A stretch of 6,256 bases of DNA from Candidatus Hydrogenedentota bacterium (lineage in GTDB: Bacteria > Hydrogenedentota > Hydrogenedentia > Hydrogenedentales > SCBR16-9): contig SKJD01000126.1 in assembly GCA_007116095.1 (NCBI GenBank), positions 1-6,256 on the forward strand, written 5' to 3'. Within the stretch, counting starts at the first letter, position 1; every line of letters begins with the position of its first letter. Shown piece by piece: positions 4,755-6,256 of the stretch. Below the pieces are notes generated by a model. The model did no database searches and was not told the origin of the DNA. It saw nothing but the letters and a program-made list of their open reading frames with translations. Position numbers and translations under genes: made by a program.

Positions 4755-6256
4755 TCAGGAGGTGATAGGCAAGCCGCTGCCGTCTTCCGGCAGTTCAACG
4801 CGCCGGCTTTCGCCCTGCCAGCTTACGGTGACGGCCTGACCGCTGTGTGTTGGGTCGCTGAGGTAGAGGCGTTCCCCATTCCAGAGCAAGAGACAGGGGG
4901 CGTCCACACGGAGCACGCTTCCGGCGATGTCCAGATCACTCGCTTGGTAGAACGCGGCATGGAGGCTTCCGTCCGCAAAGCGCAGGGCTTGCACCGCCCG
5001 ATCGTTGCGCAGAATTTCCCAGGGCTTGTCCTCGGCGAGGGCCGACAAGGCCTCGGCGGGCACATTCGGCAAGATGGCGTAACTCAGGGCGGTCGGAGCG
5101 TCCAGTTGCAGTGTGGCGCGGAAGATCGGCGCGGTTGTCGCCTCGGCTGCGTCAATGCCGTGATTGATGGGATGCCAAGCGCCCGTTTCTTCCTGATTGC
5201 TGATCGCGACGGCACTGGGGCTGTCCAGCAGGTAACCCATCTCATTATGGTGGAGCCAGGAAACCGCGTCCAAGATGTCTTCCGCTTCGGGTAGGGGGCG
5301 GGGGGCGTCATCACCTGTTTGCGCGAGGACGGAACCTGTCAGCCGCGTCTGTTCCAGGCCAATGTAGATGGGACCGTCCAGCCCCTGGGCTTCCATGCCG
5401 CCGAGCATATGCACGACATAGTCTCCGTGAAACGCCGTGAGCTGACGCGCTTGCAGGAAGGCTTCTCGATCGGGGTGATTCCGCCGGTGGTCCATCACGG
5501 CGAAGCCCTGCGCCCCGTCACCCAGGCCGCCAACAAAGTCCCGGCGTTCTTGTTGCCGCAGGCCATCCGCCAGCACCAGGCCGGGGAGACGGTCCCACTG
5601 CCAGAGCGGTTGTAGGCCATGCAGCTCGTTGCCGTCGCGCAGGATGAAGCGGTCCCCACAGTTCAGGTAGGGTACGCCCAACTGGTTCTCATTATTTATG
5701 CTTTCGGTCAGCAGGGTGCGGCTGGATATGGTTTTGAGGAAGACACTGAAGCCTGGCTGATGGTATACCGTAAAGTCGCTCCTGGGGTAATGGCGAAATC
5801 CGGTCACGGAGGGCCGGCCTTCCCGGAGGCCGTTGCGGTAGGCGGCCAAGGCTTCGGCGTATTCCGGGGCGACTTCCTCCCAAAGCCTCAGGGAGGTGGC
5901 GATGTTCGCCGCCTGTAGGCCTTCCTTTCGACTGACCATCCGGTCCACCGTACCGGGTACGTTGTAGGCGCCGCGACTCATCCACTGCGCGCCTTCCAGG
6001 AAGAGATTGGTAAGGATATCCTGCTTTGATTCCGGCATCGCCCAGGGACTGCCGCGCATCAGCCAGGCCAATTCCGCCAGATTCTCCATGTATCCGCGGC
6101 CATAATGGTAGATCTGGAGCCGGGCCCCGTGCTGGTAATAACTCCAGTCCGGTTGGATACCCTCACCGGTCCCGACCTTTACCTCGTCCCAGATAAGCGC
6201 GACCGCCTCTTCCAGTTGTTCCTGGTTATCGGTAAAGCAGGCATGCATCAGGGCGA
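4755..6256 (-). CDS. Polysaccharide lyase family 8 (hyaluronate/chondroitin/xanthan lyase type), 5' end cut off
   Basis: The frame runs open to the window edge, so the true start lies outside; at least 499 complete codons are seen of a family usually near 700-800 residues. Numbering from the Met at 6248, residues 1-125 are the end of the alpha-toroid catalytic domain. They include WSYYQHG with His40, YHYGRGY with Tyr49, and VDRMVSR with Arg103. The His-Tyr spacing of 9 and Tyr-Arg spacing of 54 fit the catalytic His/Tyr/Arg of chondroitin AC lyase as I remember them; the catalytic Asn would fall about ten codons off the edge. The central beta domain begins near FTVYHQPGFSVFLKTISSRT (159-178) and holds ESINNEN (182-188). 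The C-terminal beta domain runs to 497. The family cleaves uronic-acid glycans by beta-elimination; the exact substrate cannot be told. Export is expected, but the signal peptide is not in view. Confidence 0.9.
   Translation of the reverse strand, partial: ALMHACFTDNQEQLEEAVALIWDEVKVGTGEGIQPDWSYYQHGARLQIYHYGRGYMENLAELAWLMRGSPWAMPESKQDILTNLFLEGAQWMSRGAYNVPGTVDRMVSRKEGLQAANIATSLRLWEEVAPEYAEALAAYRNGLREGRPSVTGFRHYPRSDFTVYHQPGFSVFLKTISSRTLLTESINNENQLGVPYLNCGDRFILRDGNELHGLQPLWQWDRLPGLVLADGLRQQERRDFVGGLGDGAQGFAVMDHRRNHPDREAFLQARQLTAFHGDYVVHMLGGMEAQGLDGPIYIGLEQTRLTGSVLAQTGDDAPRPLPEAEDILDAVSWLHHNEMGYLLDSPSAVAISNQEETGAWHPINHGIDAAEATTAPIFRATLQLDAPTALSYAILPNVPAEALSALAEDKPWEILRNDRAVQALRFADGSLHAAFYQASDLDIAGSVLRVDAPCLLLWNGERLYLSDPTHSGQAVTVSWQGESRRVELPEDGSGLPITS

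Noticed and set aside
4758..4767. AGGAGGTGAT on the + strand, a perfect Shine-Dalgarno-like sequence
   Set aside because: No start codon follows at a usable distance, and it is the complement of the last codons of the PL8 gene; likely chance.

Overview
The window carries four protein genes that I can support. On the + strand there is one secreted two-domain protein (732-1925). On the - strand there are a small membrane protein (126-368), an amtB-glnK nitrogen operon (4417 down to 2645), and the 3' part of a family 8 polysaccharide lyase gene (6256 down to 4755, cut by the window edge). No rRNA, tRNA, CRISPR array or recognisable transposase gene is visible.

Organism: this is a bacterium of moderately high GC content. 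Several things are reminiscent of the Planctomycetes/Verrucomicrobia/Lentisphaerae/Hydrogenedentes sphere: the DUF5989 protein, a secreted ThuA-like plus Dabb fusion, a PII protein of the GCGQQ T-loop type, a PL8 lyase, and intergenic hairpin repeats of a kind I associate with those genomes. This is an inference from family distribution remembered without a search, so the phylum is not established.

Layout: 1-125 is a short edge segment with a 21-bp palindrome. 126-368 (-) is the DUF5989 membrane protein. 369-731 is the divergent intergenic region. 732-1925 (+) encodes the signal peptide + ThuA/DUF4350-like + Dabb protein. 1926-2476 is about 550 bases without a gene and holds two diverged copies of a composite hairpin repeat, plus a triplicated ATCTGCG tract. 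2477-2524 is an intrinsic terminator facing the - strand operon. 2645-2986 (-) is glnK and 3083-4417 (-) is amtB. 4418-4754 is the operon's regulatory region, with a well-formed sigma-54 -24/-12 element. 4755-6256 (-) is the PL8 lyase.

How it works together: the clearest unit is the nitrogen module. A sigma-54 promoter at 4519-4504 would start transcription near 4493 and drive amtB and then glnK, and transcription would end at the hairpin plus T8 at 2524-2477. AmtB conducts ammonium; the PII protein senses 2-oxoglutarate and ATP/ADP and docks on AmtB. This PII has valine at position 51 where the classical uridylylated tyrosine sits, so its control probably does not use Tyr51 modification. The other genes are not visibly linked to nitrogen metabolism. 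The lyase points to uronic-acid polysaccharide degradation.
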